Assembly (NCBI RefSeq): GCF_001431425.1
Contig: NZ_LDJG01000003.1
Span: forward strand, 1-64,000
Length of the DNA: 64,000 bases
Reading direction: 5' to 3'
DNA from: Stenotrophomonas nitritireducens
Lineage (GTDB): Bacteria; Pseudomonadota; Gammaproteobacteria; Xanthomonadales; Xanthomonadaceae
The notes beneath the pieces were generated by a model. The model made no database searches. It saw only the letters and a program-made list of their open reading frames with translations, and was not told the origin of the DNA. The position numbers and the translations under genes are program-made. Shown here one piece after another: positions 37,470-47,594 of this stretch. The first letter of the stretch is position 1; each line of letters starts with the position of its first letter.

Positions 37470-39935
37470 TCATGGCGTCGACCCACTTGCAGGACGCAGG
37501 ATCGTGGCCGGATCGCCCCGACCATCCACTGCCGCCAGCTCCGCTTCCGACAACAGGCCGCCCCGGGACTGGCCGAGGACGCCCGCGGCCGCATCGACCA
37601 CGTGCGCCCAGGTGCTGCGGTTGGCGAACAGCAGTCCCGGCACGTCCAGCGTGCCGCCGCGGTTGACGAAGCCGAGCGCCGCGGTCGTGGCCGGGCCAGT
37701 GTCGAGCCGGCGCAGCGCGCCCAGGAAGGGCTCGGGCCGCGTATGCGTGACGAATATGCGCGGCCGTTCCGCCGGGAACAGTGCATGGACCTCGCTGTCG
37801 GAGTGCACGTACCGCGCCTCGTCCGGATCGCGCGGCGTGCGGAACCGGCCGGGCTCGCCGAGATAGACGATCGCGGCCGACACGCCACGTTCAACGAGGC
37901 GCACCTGCGCGTGGCGCACTTCCTGCAATTGGTAAGCACCGGTGGCGACCAGCAGGATCGCCGCTGTCGCCGGGTTGCCGGCCAGGCACAGCGCACCTTG
38001 GGTGGCCAGCGCCTGCGCCTGCGTCGGTGTCAGCTCGTGCGGCACCGGTCGCTTGGGGACGACCAGGGTGGTGACCGTGCCGCGTTGCGCGTAGGCGTGG
38101 GCGAGGGCCGCGGCGGCGCCGTTGGCGTCCGGGGGAAACACCACGCGCGATATGTCGGCCATTTCGCCCAGGAGCGCCTCGGCCATGGTCGGATCCTGAT
38201 GGGACTGCTCGTTCTTCGCGTTCTCCCACGTGTGCGAGGTCAGCACGAGAGGCACGCCCAGCCAGCCGGGCGGTCGCCCCGCCTGTGCCTGGTGACGCGC
38301 GAAGATCAATTCCTGGCGCACGGCGCCAAGCATCTTCGGTGCGAACGCCTCGTAGGTGACCACCAGGTTCAGCCCGCCCTTGTTGCCGAGCGCGGCGCAT
38401 ACCACGGCTTCCTCATTAAGCGCGGTGATGACCGCGCCAGTGGTCGATTCCGCGACACCGGGCTCGGGCTCGTGCACCCGGTGCTTCATTGCGTCCAGGG
38501 TGCGATCGAGCTTGTTGCTGCGCAGCTCGTCAGGATTGCCCACGCGCACGCGCAGCCCCGGGTTCGCTTCGGCGATGGCGACGAACTGCTCGTCGAGCGC
38601 GGTCATCGGCGAGCTCTCGCCGCCGGCGCCGCGGTCGGCGATCGCCGGGACGCGGGGCGGTTCCACCTGGCGATCGGCCAGCGCATGGTCGCGCTCGCGC
38701 ACGCGCTGCTGGAGGTCGTGGCTGTTGAGTGCGGCAACAGCCTCCTCGAGCTCGGACGCGGCCACGAACAGCGCCGCGGCGCCTTGATTGAAGAGCGCGC
38801 GTGCCTCGGCCTCCTTCGACGGATTCCCGGGCAGGGGCAGGTTGTGCGAGGCGTTGGTCCCGGCGCCGGGGAATCCGAAGCCCTTCACGGTTTCGGCAAT
38901 GCCATAGGGCAGCCGCACGTCGGCATCGGGAACGGCGGCGCCCGCTTGCAGGCGCGACTCCATCACATGGATACCCCACGCGATGCTGGCCGGATCGCGC
39001 CCGTCCAGCGCGATCGGATCAAAGCCGTTCAATCGCAGGTGCCGGTCCAGCCACCGCTCGCCGCCCTGCTGGGCGATCTGGCTGCGCTGTTCGATGCGCC
39101 GCCCGTTGAGGATGATGATCGGGCTGACCAGCCCGCTGTCCTCGGCACGCCACCAGCGCGGCGCCCAGTCGCTGCCGCGCTGTTCCTCGAACGCACCGTC
39201 GCTGAGGAACGCCACCAGGCGTTCGTCCTTGAGCGGTGCATGCACGTACTGCAGTTCGGCAAAGCCGAGATAGCCGCCTTCCATCACGCCCCCGGCGGTG
39301 TGCGCATTGACGTGGGAGCCCAGGGGCGACGCCGGTGTTCCGTCCGGATTGAGGGTGTAGGCATAGAAGTCGCCGACGAACCGGCTCAGCCCCGCGTCGG
39401 AGCGGTCGTAACGTTCGGCGTGCCGGGCGGTCATGTTGCCAACCAGCACGTTCAGCGCGTCGATGGCGGCCACGCAGTGCCCCTGGCCCATCATCCATGC
39501 GCGGGTGACGCCATCCAGGGCGTCCATCAGCAGGTAGCCGGCGTAGGCCGGCACCATGTTGAGGGACCCGCCAGTGTGGCCTTCGGGCGTGGCCTTGAAG
39601 TCATCGGCCTCGAGGGCCGCGCCGTCGGTGCGGACCCGCTGGCTGTAGGTCATGTGGGCCACCAGCCACATGCCGGCGCTGGTGACGCGATCGGCCGCGG
39701 CGAGCCGCTGCCAGGCGGTGCCGGCATCGGGCGTGCGGCCCAGGGCCACCAGCTCGTGCACCATCTGGCGGACCCGGAGCTGGGTGAGCGGGTCATGTCG
39801 GATCACGCCGTAGCCGGCCGCCCAATGGTCAAACGCGGGATCGGCCCGCCGGTGGGCGTCGGCGAGTTCAAGGGTCCGCTGGCGCTCGGCGGCCGACAGC
39901 TGGTCGGCGGTGCAGCAGTTGAGATGCAGGTTCAT
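37470..39935 (-). CDS. xfp: Xylulose-5-P/fructose-6-P phosphoketolase
   Basis: An 821-residue thiamine-pyrophosphate enzyme that splits xylulose 5-phosphate (or fructose 6-phosphate) with phosphate into acetyl phosphate and an aldose phosphate. Motifs: PEGHTGGSLNMVPAYAGYL, GQGHCVAAIDALN, FLSDGAFEEQRGSDW, ASHNLPLPG, TYEAFAPKMLGAVRQEL and SHTWENAKNEQSHQDP. Full length. It starts within the stop of the PRPP-synthetase-like gene (ATGA overlap) and its product acetyl phosphate suits the acetate kinase at the end of the same block. Confidence 0.95.
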   Translation of the reverse strand: MNLHLNCCTADQLSAAERQRTLELADAHRRADPAFDHWAAGYGVIRHDPLTQLRVRQMVHELVALGRTPDAGTAWQRLAAADRVTSAGMWLVAHMTYSQRVRTDGAALEADDFKATPEGHTGGSLNMVPAYAGYLLMDALDGVTRAWMMGQGHCVAAIDALNVLVGNMTARHAERYDRSDAGLSRFVGDFYAYTLNPDGTPASPLGSHVNAHTAGGVMEGGYLGFAELQYVHAPLKDERLVAFLSDGAFEEQRGSDWAPRWWRAEDSGLVSPIIILNGRRIEQRSQIAQQGGERWLDRHLRLNGFDPIALDGRDPASIAWGIHVMESRLQAGAAVPDADVRLPYGIAETVKGFGFPGAGTNASHNLPLPGNPSKEAEARALFNQGAAALFVAASELEEAVAALNSHDLQQRVRERDHALADRQVEPPRVPAIADRGAGGESSPMTALDEQFVAIAEANPGLRVRVGNPDELRSNKLDRTLDAMKHRVHEPEPGVAESTTGAVITALNEEAVVCAALGNKGGLNLVVTYEAFAPKMLGAVRQELIFARHQAQAGRPPGWLGVPLVLTSHTWENAKNEQSHQDPTMAEALLGEMADISRVVFPPDANGAAAALAHAYAQRGTVTTLVVPKRPVPHELTPTQAQALATQGALCLAGNPATAAILLVATGAYQLQEVRHAQVRLVERGVSAAIVYLGEPGRFRTPRDPDEARYVHSDSEVHALFPAERPRIFVTHTRPEPFLGALRRLDTGPATTAALGFVNRGGTLDVPGLLFANRSTWAHVVDAAAGVLGQSRGGLLSEAELAAVDGRGDPATILRPASGSTP

Positions 39936-40846
39936 GGGTCCTCCGGGGAGTCGGCCGAAGCGGACATCAGGGTCGATGCCGCGTCAGCGAGGTCCGCGCC
40001 GAGCGCGATCGCGTTCGACGGGTGGGCAATGGTGTCGGTACTGACGATGCGGGCCAGACCTGCTTCCTGCAGGCGGGCATAGGCATCGCCGGCGAACACC
40101 GGATGGATGGCGACCAGCAGTGGCGGCGGCAACGACAACCGGCGCAGGTGTGCGAGGGTCTCCAGGATGGTGTGGCCGGACGACACGATGTCGTCGATCA
40201 GGACCGGGGTCCGGCCCGCCACGGCCTGCGGGTCGGGCAGGCTGACGCGCACGTCGTAGTCGCCGTGCCGCTCCTTGGCCAGCACCTGGTAGGGCATGCC
40301 GGACAGGGCGGCGATGTCCGCTACCCACTGCTCGCTCTCGCTGTCAGGGCCGATCAGCACAGCGTCGGGGACGGTCTCAGCGATCCAGCGGGCCACGGCC
40401 GGCGTCGCCGATACGTGGACCGTCGGAATGCGGTAGAGCGACTGCAGGCGCTCGACGCGGTGCAGGTGCGGGTCCACGGTCACCAGCCAGTCGAAAGCCT
40501 CTTCGAGGAATTGCGCAAACAGCGGTGTACTGACCGCCTCGCCGCGATGGAAGCGGGTGTCCTGGCGCATATACCCCAGGTAGGGTGCGATGAGGCCGAC
40601 CGAACGAGCCCCGAACTCGCGCGCGGTCCGGGCGGCGAAGCGCAGCGGGAGGGCCAGGGCATCGGCGTTGCGCAGGCTGGCCAGGATCGCCACATCGGCG
40701 CCGTCCAGTGCGTCGTCCAGGGTGACCAGCGACTCGCCATCGGGGAAGTGCCGCCAGGCCACGGGTGCAATGCGCGCCTGCAGGGGCTGGTTGATGGTGC
40801 CGGCCAACACTGCATCGGCCGGGAAGGGCATCAGCACACGGGTCAT
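39932..40846 (-). CDS. Ribose-phosphate pyrophosphokinase-like protein
   Basis: 304 residues of the PRPP synthetase family. Present: HFPDGESLV, the flexible-loop motif YMRQDTRFHRGEAVS, VDPHLHR, and the PRPP-binding loop VLIDDIVSSGHTI. It differs from housekeeping Prs and belongs to the group found next to AMP/thymidine phosphorylases, where it may work between ribose 1,5-bisphosphate, ribose 5-phosphate and PRPP. It overlaps both neighbours by four bases. Confidence 0.82.
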   Translation of the reverse strand: MTRVLMPFPADAVLAGTINQPLQARIAPVAWRHFPDGESLVTLDDALDGADVAILASLRNADALALPLRFAARTAREFGARSVGLIAPYLGYMRQDTRFHRGEAVSTPLFAQFLEEAFDWLVTVDPHLHRVERLQSLYRIPTVHVSATPAVARWIAETVPDAVLIGPDSESEQWVADIAALSGMPYQVLAKERHGDYDVRVSLPDPQAVAGRTPVLIDDIVSSGHTILETLAHLRRLSLPPPLLVAIHPVFAGDAYARLQEAGLARIVSTDTIAHPSNAIALGADLADAASTLMSASADSPEDP

Positions 40847-42360
40847 GGAACCTCTCCAAGCACAAAGGGTTGCAGCGTCGCGGCGTGCTCTAGGGCGTAG
40901 GCCAGTTCTCCCGGCGACTCCGCATGCAGGGTCATCATGGGCTGTCCGCGCTCGACCGTATCGCCGATCCGCAGACCGGTTTCGAGGCCGGCGGTGGGGG
41001 ATGTCGGGGCGCCGGCCAGCTTGGCCAGTTTGGCCAGCCTGCGGTTGTCGATCGCCGCGATGCGGCCCGATGCAGGCGCCGGGACGTCGGCGGTGAACGC
41101 CGCCCGTGGCGGTTCGCGGAAGCCTCCCTGGGCCTCGCAGATCGCCAGGAACTTGGCCAGCGCCGCCCCGGAATCCAGCACGCCGCGCGCGCGCTCCAGT
41201 CCGGTGCCGGCGTTGCTGCCCGCTGCCATGTCCAGCAGCGCCGCGGACAGCGCAAGTGCGCGTTCGCGAAGGTCGGCGGGTGCATCGGCCGCGTTGCGCA
41301 GCACCTTGAGCACGTCGTGCGCCTCGAGCGCCGGGCCGATTCCCCGACCCACCGGCTGGGTGCCGTCGGAGCGATGGATGCCCAACTGCAATCCCAGCGC
41401 GCCCGCGGTGTGGGCAAGCCGCGTGCCGAGGCTGTGGGCCGCGGCCTCACCTCGCACCTTGGCCGTCGGACCCACCGGCATGTCGATCAGGACGTGGGTG
41501 GAGCCCGCGGCTATCTTCTTCGACAGCACGCTGGCGACCAGTTGGCCGTCGCTGTCGAAATCCAGCGGGCGCTGGACCCGGATCAGGATGTCGTCGGCCG
41601 GGCTCAGGCGCACGTTGCCACCCCACACGATGCAGCCGCCCTCGCGCTCCACCACCCGGCGCATCGCCGCCAGGTCGAGCGCCACCGGCGCCATCACTTC
41701 CATGGTGTCGGCGGTGCCCGCGGGCGACGTGATCGCGCGCGACGAGGTCTTCGGGATGCGGTAGCCCAGCGCAGCCACGATGGCCACCACGATCGGGGTG
41801 GTGCGATTGCCCGGCAGGCCACCTACGCAGTGTTTGTCCAGCACCGGCCCTTCGCCCCAGTCCAGGCGCTGGCCCACGGAGATCATGGCTCGCGTCAGCG
41901 CGGTCGTCTCCGCATGGTCCAGGCGGTCACCCGCGCTGGCAGTGACGAAAGCTGCAAGCTCCAGGTCCGACAACCTGCTTTCCATCACGTCCTGCACCAG
42001 GGCGAAGTACTGCGCGTCGTCCAACCGGGCGCCGAACACCTTGGCACGGAGCGCGCCCGCCGACGCCGCGGGTTCCGCGTGCCTGACGCCGGCGAGGGCG
42101 TCGGGCGCGGGATCGAGGAGCGTCCACGCGGCCTCCGACAACGCCACCTCGTCCAGGCCGAGCCGATCGTCGATGACCACGTTCAGCGTCGCCACCAGCG
42201 TGCGGGCGTCCACGTCCAGCCTGACGCGCGTCATCGCGGCAAAGCCTTCCGAGCGACAGACCTCGCAGTCGCGGTGCATATAGACCACCGGCTGCTGGTA
42301 GGTGTCGATGCCGGCACGGGTGACGCGCAGGCGGGTGTGGCCCGGGGCCTGCGTGGTCAT
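40843..42360 (-). CDS. AMP/thymidine phosphorylase, type 2 subfamily
   Basis: 505 residues, the length of the archaeal AMP phosphorylase (DeoA) rather than bacterial thymidine phosphorylase (about 440). Motifs: DKHCVGGLPGNRTTPIVV (phosphate/nucleoside site), SSRAITSPAGTADTME, GGNVRLSPADDILI and a C-terminal barrel-sandwich domain (APASGRIAAIDNR). In archaea it releases the base from AMP to give ribose 1,5-bisphosphate. In bacteria the group is called putative thymidine phosphorylase. Substrate here is inferred. ATGA overlaps at both ends. Confidence 0.85.
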   Translation of the reverse strand: MTTQAPGHTRLRVTRAGIDTYQQPVVYMHRDCEVCRSEGFAAMTRVRLDVDARTLVATLNVVIDDRLGLDEVALSEAAWTLLDPAPDALAGVRHAEPAASAGALRAKVFGARLDDAQYFALVQDVMESRLSDLELAAFVTASAGDRLDHAETTALTRAMISVGQRLDWGEGPVLDKHCVGGLPGNRTTPIVVAIVAALGYRIPKTSSRAITSPAGTADTMEVMAPVALDLAAMRRVVEREGGCIVWGGNVRLSPADDILIRVQRPLDFDSDGQLVASVLSKKIAAGSTHVLIDMPVGPTAKVRGEAAAHSLGTRLAHTAGALGLQLGIHRSDGTQPVGRGIGPALEAHDVLKVLRNAADAPADLRERALALSAALLDMAAGSNAGTGLERARGVLDSGAALAKFLAICEAQGGFREPPRAAFTADVPAPASGRIAAIDNRRLAKLAKLAGAPTSPTAGLETGLRIGDTVERGQPMMTLHAESPGELAYALEHAATLQPFVLGEVP

Positions 42361-43742
42361 CTCGCATCCTCCAATCCGACTTGCTCCAGGTGCCCCGGCA
42401 CGCGCGCACGCCAGCCCAGTTCACGCTGCACGCGCCCGCGCAGCGTGTCTGCAGCGTCGGGCTCGCCGTGGGTGAGGTAGACCATGCGCGGCGCGGACGG
42501 CGCGGTGCGCATCCAGTCCAGCAGCTCCCCGGCGTCGGCGTGGCCGGAGAAGCCCTCCAGCTGCACCACCTCGGCGCGGATGGGGACCTCGCGGCCGAAC
42601 ATGCGCAACGTGCGCTTGCCTGCCGCCAGCGCGGCACCGCGTGTTCCTCCGGCCTGGTAGCCCGCGAGCAGGATCGCGTTGCGGTCATCGGGGCCGAACG
42701 CCTCGATGTGGTGCAGCACGCGCCCGCCGGTGATCATGCCGCTGGCCGAGATGATGATCATCGGCCCGCGCTGGCGGTTGAGTGCCTTCGACTCTTCTAC
42801 AGTGTTGACGAAGGTGGCCACGTCGAACATCCGCTGGCAGTCCTCGTCGGACACGTGGTGCTCGGAGTGGTGGTCGTGGTAGTGCCGGGTCGCGTTGATC
42901 GCCATCGGGCTGTTGAGGTAGACCGGCACGCGAGGGATGTCCTTGCGCTCACGCAGCCGGGCGATATGCAGCATGAGCGCCTGGGCGCGGCCGATGGCAA
43001 AGGCGGGAATGACGATCACGCCCCCGCGGGCGGCAACGCGGCGGATGATCGGTGCCAGCTCGGCTTCTTGGTCGATCGGAATGTGTTCCCGATTGCCATA
43101 TGTGGATTCGCAGACCAGGACGTCACAGGCGGGCAGGGGCGTCGGCGGATTCATCAGCGACTCCTGCTGCCGTCCCAGGTCGCCACTGAAGTGCAGGCGC
43201 TGGCCCTGGACGTCAAGGCTGACATGGGCAGCGCCCAGGATGTGGCCGGCAGGATGGAAGCGGATCGTGACGCCTGATGCGACCTCGATGTCGCGACCAT
43301 AGTCATGCCCCTTGAGCTGCTTCAGGCTGCGGCGGGCGTCATCCTCGGTATAAAGCGGCCGTGGTTCCTTGTGCTTGGAGTACCCCTTGCGGGCCGCGTA
43401 CTTGGCCTCCTCTTCGAGCAGGTGTCCGCTGTCGGGAAGCAGCAGGCCGCACAGGGCCACGCTGCCATGGGTGCAGTGGATCCGGCCGCGGAACCCTTGT
43501 TTGACCAGTGCGGGCAAGTAGCCCGAATGGTCCAGGTGGGCGTGGGTCAGGACCACCGCGTCGATTGATGACGCCTCGACGGGAAACGGAGCCCAGTTGC
43601 GCTCGCGCAATTGCTTGTAGCCCTGGAACAGGCCGCAGTCCACGAGCACGCGCTGACCGTTGGCCTCGACCAGGTAGCGCGAGCCGGTCACGGTGCCCGC
43701 GGCACCGAGGAATTGCAGGGTGGGGTTGGAAGACGCTGTCAT
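42357..43742 (-). CDS. Beta-CASP metallo-beta-lactamase nuclease
   Basis: 461 residues. Metallo-beta-lactamase core with LTHAHLDHSGY, and later HPAGHILGAAH and SGDLGR. The beta-CASP part has FAIGRAQ, SASGMITGGR and a final histidine in GFSGHADAGEL. These features match the CPSF73-like RNA exonuclease/endonuclease family, which is often linked to phosphorylases that recycle nucleotides. AGGAG ribosome site. It is 82 bases after the small periplasmic gene. Confidence 0.88.
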   Translation of the reverse strand: MTASSNPTLQFLGAAGTVTGSRYLVEANGQRVLVDCGLFQGYKQLRERNWAPFPVEASSIDAVVLTHAHLDHSGYLPALVKQGFRGRIHCTHGSVALCGLLLPDSGHLLEEEAKYAARKGYSKHKEPRPLYTEDDARRSLKQLKGHDYGRDIEVASGVTIRFHPAGHILGAAHVSLDVQGQRLHFSGDLGRQQESLMNPPTPLPACDVLVCESTYGNREHIPIDQEAELAPIIRRVAARGGVIVIPAFAIGRAQALMLHIARLRERKDIPRVPVYLNSPMAINATRHYHDHHSEHHVSDEDCQRMFDVATFVNTVEESKALNRQRGPMIIISASGMITGGRVLHHIEAFGPDDRNAILLAGYQAGGTRGAALAAGKRTLRMFGREVPIRAEVVQLEGFSGHADAGELLDWMRTAPSAPRMVYLTHGEPDAADTLRGRVQRELGWRARVPGHLEQVGLEDAR

Positions 43743-43824
43743 GGTGTGGCTCCTGTCCTGGAAGGGAAGTGATTGCGGAGGGCATGGCGAGGGCCGAGGC
43801 GCATCTGCATCGCCCGCGCGCCTG

Positions 43825-44232
43825 TCAGGGGCGGATCAGCTCCACTGTGTCGTTGACCTTGGGGCTCCCGGAGATCACTTCAGCCTCCGCGTAGTGGCTG
43901 TCGAACAGTTCGACGATGCGCACTTGGCCAACGTTCTCGCGGCGGTAGCGTGGACCGCCGGCCCGCGAATGCCGGATACGGCGCTTGTGCCGGATCACGT
44001 CCAGCACCTGCCCGACCTGGGCACCGTCGGCCTGCCCGACACAGACCACAAGCGTTCCGTCCTGCTTTTCCAGCACCTGGCCGCGCATCAACACGTTGTG
44101 GCGGAACCCACCCTCGTTCGCGGAGACGACCCCCGGCAATGCGAACGCGAGCGCGAGGGCCAGTGCGGCGACCCAATGGCTGCGATTGGTACCTCGGGGT
44201 CTGGAATGGGCGACGTGTGTGACCGTATTCAT
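43825..44232 (-). CDS. Small exported protein of unknown function
   Basis: 135 residues with a signal peptide ending near LPGVVSA. The mature part is strand-rich with small basic runs ([43 protein letters not shown]) and may be an OB- or SH3-like barrel. I do not recognise the family. Its ATG overlaps the stop of the CPD-type ATPase gene, so it is probably made with it and may be a periplasmic helper. Confidence 0.6.
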   Translation of the reverse strand: MNTVTHVAHSRPRGTNRSHWVAALALALAFALPGVVSANEGGFRHNVLMRGQVLEKQDGTLVVCVGQADGAQVGQVLDVIRHKRRIRHSRAGGPRYRRENVGQVRIVELFDSHYAEAEVISGSPKVNDTVELIRP

Positions 44233-46616
44233 GGTGTGGACTCCTTAGATGGGCTGCGAGGGGTGGCGGCATCCGCCAGTGGAAGGCGTTTGAGCAGCAA
44301 CGCGTTGAGGGCGACGATCACCGAACTGCCCGACATCGACAGCGCGGCGATTTCTGGCGACAGCACGAACGGATAGAGCACACCGGCCGCCAGCGGAAAG
44401 GCCAGCACGTTGTAGCCCACGGCCCAGCCCAGATTCTGATGCATCTTGCGCAGAGTGGCGTGGGCGATGGTGGTCGCGCGAACGACGTCATAAGGGTCGC
44501 TGTGCATGAGCACGATGTCGGCACTCTCGATGGCGACGTCGGTGCCGGCGCCGATCGCGAACCCAACGTCGGCTTGGGTGAGCGCCGGTGCGTCGTTGAT
44601 GCCGTCGCCCACCATGCCGACCTTGAGGCCCTGCGACTGCAGCTTGATGACCTCATCGGCCTTGCCGCCCGGCAGCACGTCGGCCAGCACGATGTCGATT
44701 CCCAGGTCCTGTGCCACGCGCTCGGCCGTGGGGCGGTTGTCGCCGGTGATCATCGCCACCTTGATGTTGCGCCGGTGCAATTCGTCGATGGCCGCGCGCG
44801 AGGTCTCCCGGATCGCGTCGGCAATCGCGAAGAAGCCTGCGAGCCGGTCACCCACCCCGGCATAGATCACCGTGCGACCGGCACCGGTGAGGCGCGCAGC
44901 CTCCGCTTCCAATACCGAGAGGTCGATGCCGTGCTCGACCATCAGGATCCGGTTGCCCAGCACCACCTGCACCCCGTCAACCACGCCGGTAGCGCCCTGG
45001 CCATCGATGTTGGTGAACGCGGTAGCGCGCTCGGCTACCGGACCGGCACGCTTCAGGATGGCCTGCGCCAGCGGGTGCTCGGAGTGCGCCTCGACCGCGG
45101 CGGCCGCGGCCAGCAACCGCTCCTGCGTCCAGCCCGGCGCGACCGCCATGTCGACCACCTCGGGGGCGCCGACCGTCAGGGTGCCGGTCTTGTCGAAGAT
45201 CACCACGTCCAGGCGTGCGCTCTTCTCAATCGATTCGGCATGCTTGAAGAGGATGCCGTGTCGTGCCCCCAGGCCAGTGCCGATCATGATCGCCATCGGC
45301 GTGGCCAAACCGAGTGCATCGGGGCAGGCGATGACGAAGACGGTGATCGTCAGCGTGAGCGCGAACAGCAGCGGCTGTCCCAGCCACCAGAACCAGACCG
45401 CGAAGGTCAGCAGCCCGATCACGATCGCAGCCAGCACCAGCCATTGCGAGGCGCGGTCGGCGAGCAGCTGCGCGGGCGCCTTGGAGTTCTGCGCGGTCTG
45501 GACCAGCTTGATGATCTGCGCCAGTGCCGTGTCGCTGCCGATCTTGGTGGCGGTGTAGGCGAATGCGCCGCTCTTGTTGATCGATCCGCCGACGACGGAC
45601 TCTCCGGGATCCTTGCGCACCGGCATCGACTCGCCGGTCAGCATGGATTCGTCGACCTGAGAGCTGCCTTCCGTCACGATGCCATCGACCGGGATCTTCG
45701 CCCCGGGCCGCACGATCACGGTCTCGCCGACCAGCACTTCAGCGGTGGGAATGTCGAGCTCCTGCCCCTCGCGCCGGACGACCGCGCGGGGTGGGGACAG
45801 CTTCAGCAGCGCTTTCATGGCGTCCGAGGCGCCGGCGCGAGCCCGCATCTCGAGCCAGTGGCCAAGCAGGACGAAGGTCAGCAGGACGGCCGAGGCCTCG
45901 TAGAAGTTCGGCCCGTCGAAGAAGAACGTCGACGCGATGCTGAAACCGTAACCTGTGCCCACGCTCAGGAGCACCAGGACCGCCATGTCCAGCACACCCC
46001 GTCGCAGGGACCGGATCGCGGCGCTGAAGAATGGCCAGCCCGGATACAGCACGGCGCCGGTCGCCAGCAGGAACAACCAGACGTTCTCGCGCAGTCCGAA
46101 CGGCACCGGCGGCGGCTCTATCAGCCCGCCCATGGGCGACCACACGAATACCGGGATCGCGAAGGCGAGGGCGACCAGGAAGCGGCGGCCCATGTCGCGC
46201 GCCGCGGCGTGCAGATCGCTGCCGTGGTTCATGCCCGCATGGGCGTCGTGGCCCCCGGCATCCGTGGCGTCATCGCCGTGGCCGGCGTGGGCGTCAGCGG
46301 GGCGCTCTGCGGCCAATTCCTGTCCGTGCCCGGCATGCGCAGCATGGGCGTGCGCGCCTGCGGCGGGGTCGGCATCGGGCATCGGCGCGTTGCATTGGAA
46401 GCCGCAGTCGCGGATCGCGGTGGCGACCGCGCCCGCCGACAGGCGGGCCGGGTCGTAGGACACCTGCAGGGTCGCGGTAGCGAAATTCGCGCTGGTGGCG
46501 TTGACTCCAGGCAGCGCGGCCACGGCCTTCTCCAGCGTGCGCGCGCAGCCGGCACTCACCATGTCGCCGATGGGCCAGGTGCGCGTGCGCACAGTGGGTT
46601 TGTGGACGTGCGTCAT
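44229..46616 (-). CDS. Metal P-type ATPase with unusual CPD motif
   Basis: 795 residues. N-terminal HMA-like domain without a CxxC (DMVSAGC with C24; C71 and C75 later), followed by a His-rich linker ([27 protein letters not shown]). Actuator TGES, transmembrane metal motif C431-P432-D433 ([13 protein letters not shown]) instead of CPC or CPH, D475 in DKTGTLTVG, and GDGINDAP. All catalytic parts are intact, so it should be active; the metal specificity cannot be read from the motif. Overlaps both neighbours by four bases. Confidence 0.9.
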   Translation of the reverse strand: MTHVHKPTVRTRTWPIGDMVSAGCARTLEKAVAALPGVNATSANFATATLQVSYDPARLSAGAVATAIRDCGFQCNAPMPDADPAAGAHAHAAHAGHGQELAAERPADAHAGHGDDATDAGGHDAHAGMNHGSDLHAAARDMGRRFLVALAFAIPVFVWSPMGGLIEPPPVPFGLRENVWLFLLATGAVLYPGWPFFSAAIRSLRRGVLDMAVLVLLSVGTGYGFSIASTFFFDGPNFYEASAVLLTFVLLGHWLEMRARAGASDAMKALLKLSPPRAVVRREGQELDIPTAEVLVGETVIVRPGAKIPVDGIVTEGSSQVDESMLTGESMPVRKDPGESVVGGSINKSGAFAYTATKIGSDTALAQIIKLVQTAQNSKAPAQLLADRASQWLVLAAIVIGLLTFAVWFWWLGQPLLFALTLTITVFVIACPDALGLATPMAIMIGTGLGARHGILFKHAESIEKSARLDVVIFDKTGTLTVGAPEVVDMAVAPGWTQERLLAAAAAVEAHSEHPLAQAILKRAGPVAERATAFTNIDGQGATGVVDGVQVVLGNRILMVEHGIDLSVLEAEAARLTGAGRTVIYAGVGDRLAGFFAIADAIRETSRAAIDELHRRNIKVAMITGDNRPTAERVAQDLGIDIVLADVLPGGKADEVIKLQSQGLKVGMVGDGINDAPALTQADVGFAIGAGTDVAIESADIVLMHSDPYDVVRATTIAHATLRKMHQNLGWAVGYNVLAFPLAAGVLYPFVLSPEIAALSMSGSSVIVALNALLLKRLPLADAATPRSPSKESTP

Positions 46617-47278
46617 CGGGTTTCTCCTTGGGATGGAGCGGGGCCGCGCCGGCGTCGCGGGATGAAGGCCGGCACTTCCTGCATGTAGCGGACGTAGTCG
46701 TCGCCGAAGCGGCTCAAGCAGTCTTTTTCCTCACGACGCGCCAGGCGGGCATAGGCCCACACGAGCACTGGATAGCTGGCGAGCGTGAGCAGCGTGGGCC
46801 ACTGCAGCAGGAAACCGGTCAGCACGAGCAGGAAGGCGACGTACTGCGGGTGACGCATGCGCGCATACACGCCCTCGCGGGCGAGCCGGCCTTCACGCTG
46901 TGCCCGATACAGCACCGGCCAGGCGGCCGACAGCAGCCAGAAGCCGCCGCCGATCAGGACGAAGCTTGCGATGTGGAATGGGCCGAAATGCGGGTTGGCG
47001 CGCCAGCCGAACCACATCTCGAGCAGATGGCCCGCGTCATGGCTCAGCCAGTCCACCTGCGGATAGTTGGCGCTGAGCCAGCCGCCCAGGACGTACAGCG
47101 TCAGCGGGAAGCCATACATTTCCGCGAACAGGGCCACGACGAAGGCGGAGAACATACCGAACCCACGCCAGTCCCAACGGGTCAGCGGTTTGTAGAAGCT
47201 CCAGGCGAAGAAGATGAAGAACGCGGCGTTGATGGCGGCGAGGAGCCAAAGACCGTAGCCGGAGTCGGGTGCCTGCAT
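46613..47278 (-). CDS. Isoprenylcysteine carboxyl methyltransferase-family membrane protein
   Basis: 221 residues with about five or six membrane helices. The C-terminal half has the ICMT/PEMT signature [19 protein letters not shown] and [19 protein letters not shown], which bind S-adenosylmethionine in this family. Bacterial members near copper genes are common, but their substrate is unknown. It overlaps the CPD ATPase and follows the DUF2933 gene with a one-base gap. Confidence 0.82.
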   Translation of the reverse strand: MQAPDSGYGLWLLAAINAAFFIFFAWSFYKPLTRWDWRGFGMFSAFVVALFAEMYGFPLTLYVLGGWLSANYPQVDWLSHDAGHLLEMWFGWRANPHFGPFHIASFVLIGGGFWLLSAAWPVLYRAQREGRLAREGVYARMRHPQYVAFLLVLTGFLLQWPTLLTLASYPVLVWAYARLARREEKDCLSRFGDDYVRYMQEVPAFIPRRRRGPAPSQGETR

Positions 47279-47279
47279 G

Positions 47280-47594
47280 TCAGTGCCCTCCGTTCGAGGT
47301 GTCGGACGTTTCGTCGTTCAGTGCCCGCTTGCTACGGCTCTCATGCTGGCCATGGGGTGTGTCGTCGGCATTGCCGTCGCGCCCATGACTTCCGGAACCT
47401 CCATGACCGCCATGCCCCTTGTGCATGAACACATGCATCAAGGGACATAGCAGCAGGATGGCCAGGGGCAACCAGCGAAGCGTCCCCCCAAGGTGGGCGC
47501 GGTGCTCGACGGCGAGATAGAACACGGCCAGCGCCAGGAAGATCCAGAAGACCCAGCGTCGGGAGCCTGAGGGGGCAGGACTGGAGGCTGTCAT
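47280..47594 (-). CDS. DUF2933-family small membrane protein
   Basis: 104 residues. A helix (WVFWIFLALAVFYLAVEH), a second helix (LPLAILLLCPLMHVFMH) and a His/Gly-rich tail (HKGHGGHGGSGSHG...). The arrangement matches DUF2933 proteins that accompany copper and heavy-metal ATPases. The His-rich tail is a likely metal site. It overlaps the MerR-family gene by four bases. Confidence 0.8.
   Translation of the reverse strand: MTASSPAPSGSRRWVFWIFLALAVFYLAVEHRAHLGGTLRWLPLAILLLCPLMHVFMHKGHGGHGGSGSHGRDGNADDTPHGQHESRSKRALNDETSDTSNGGH

Noticed and set aside
35852-37996. 714-residue frame covering the UbiB-like gene
   Set aside because: The first 184 residues are the shadow of the phosphoketolase 3' end; the gene starts at 37,444.
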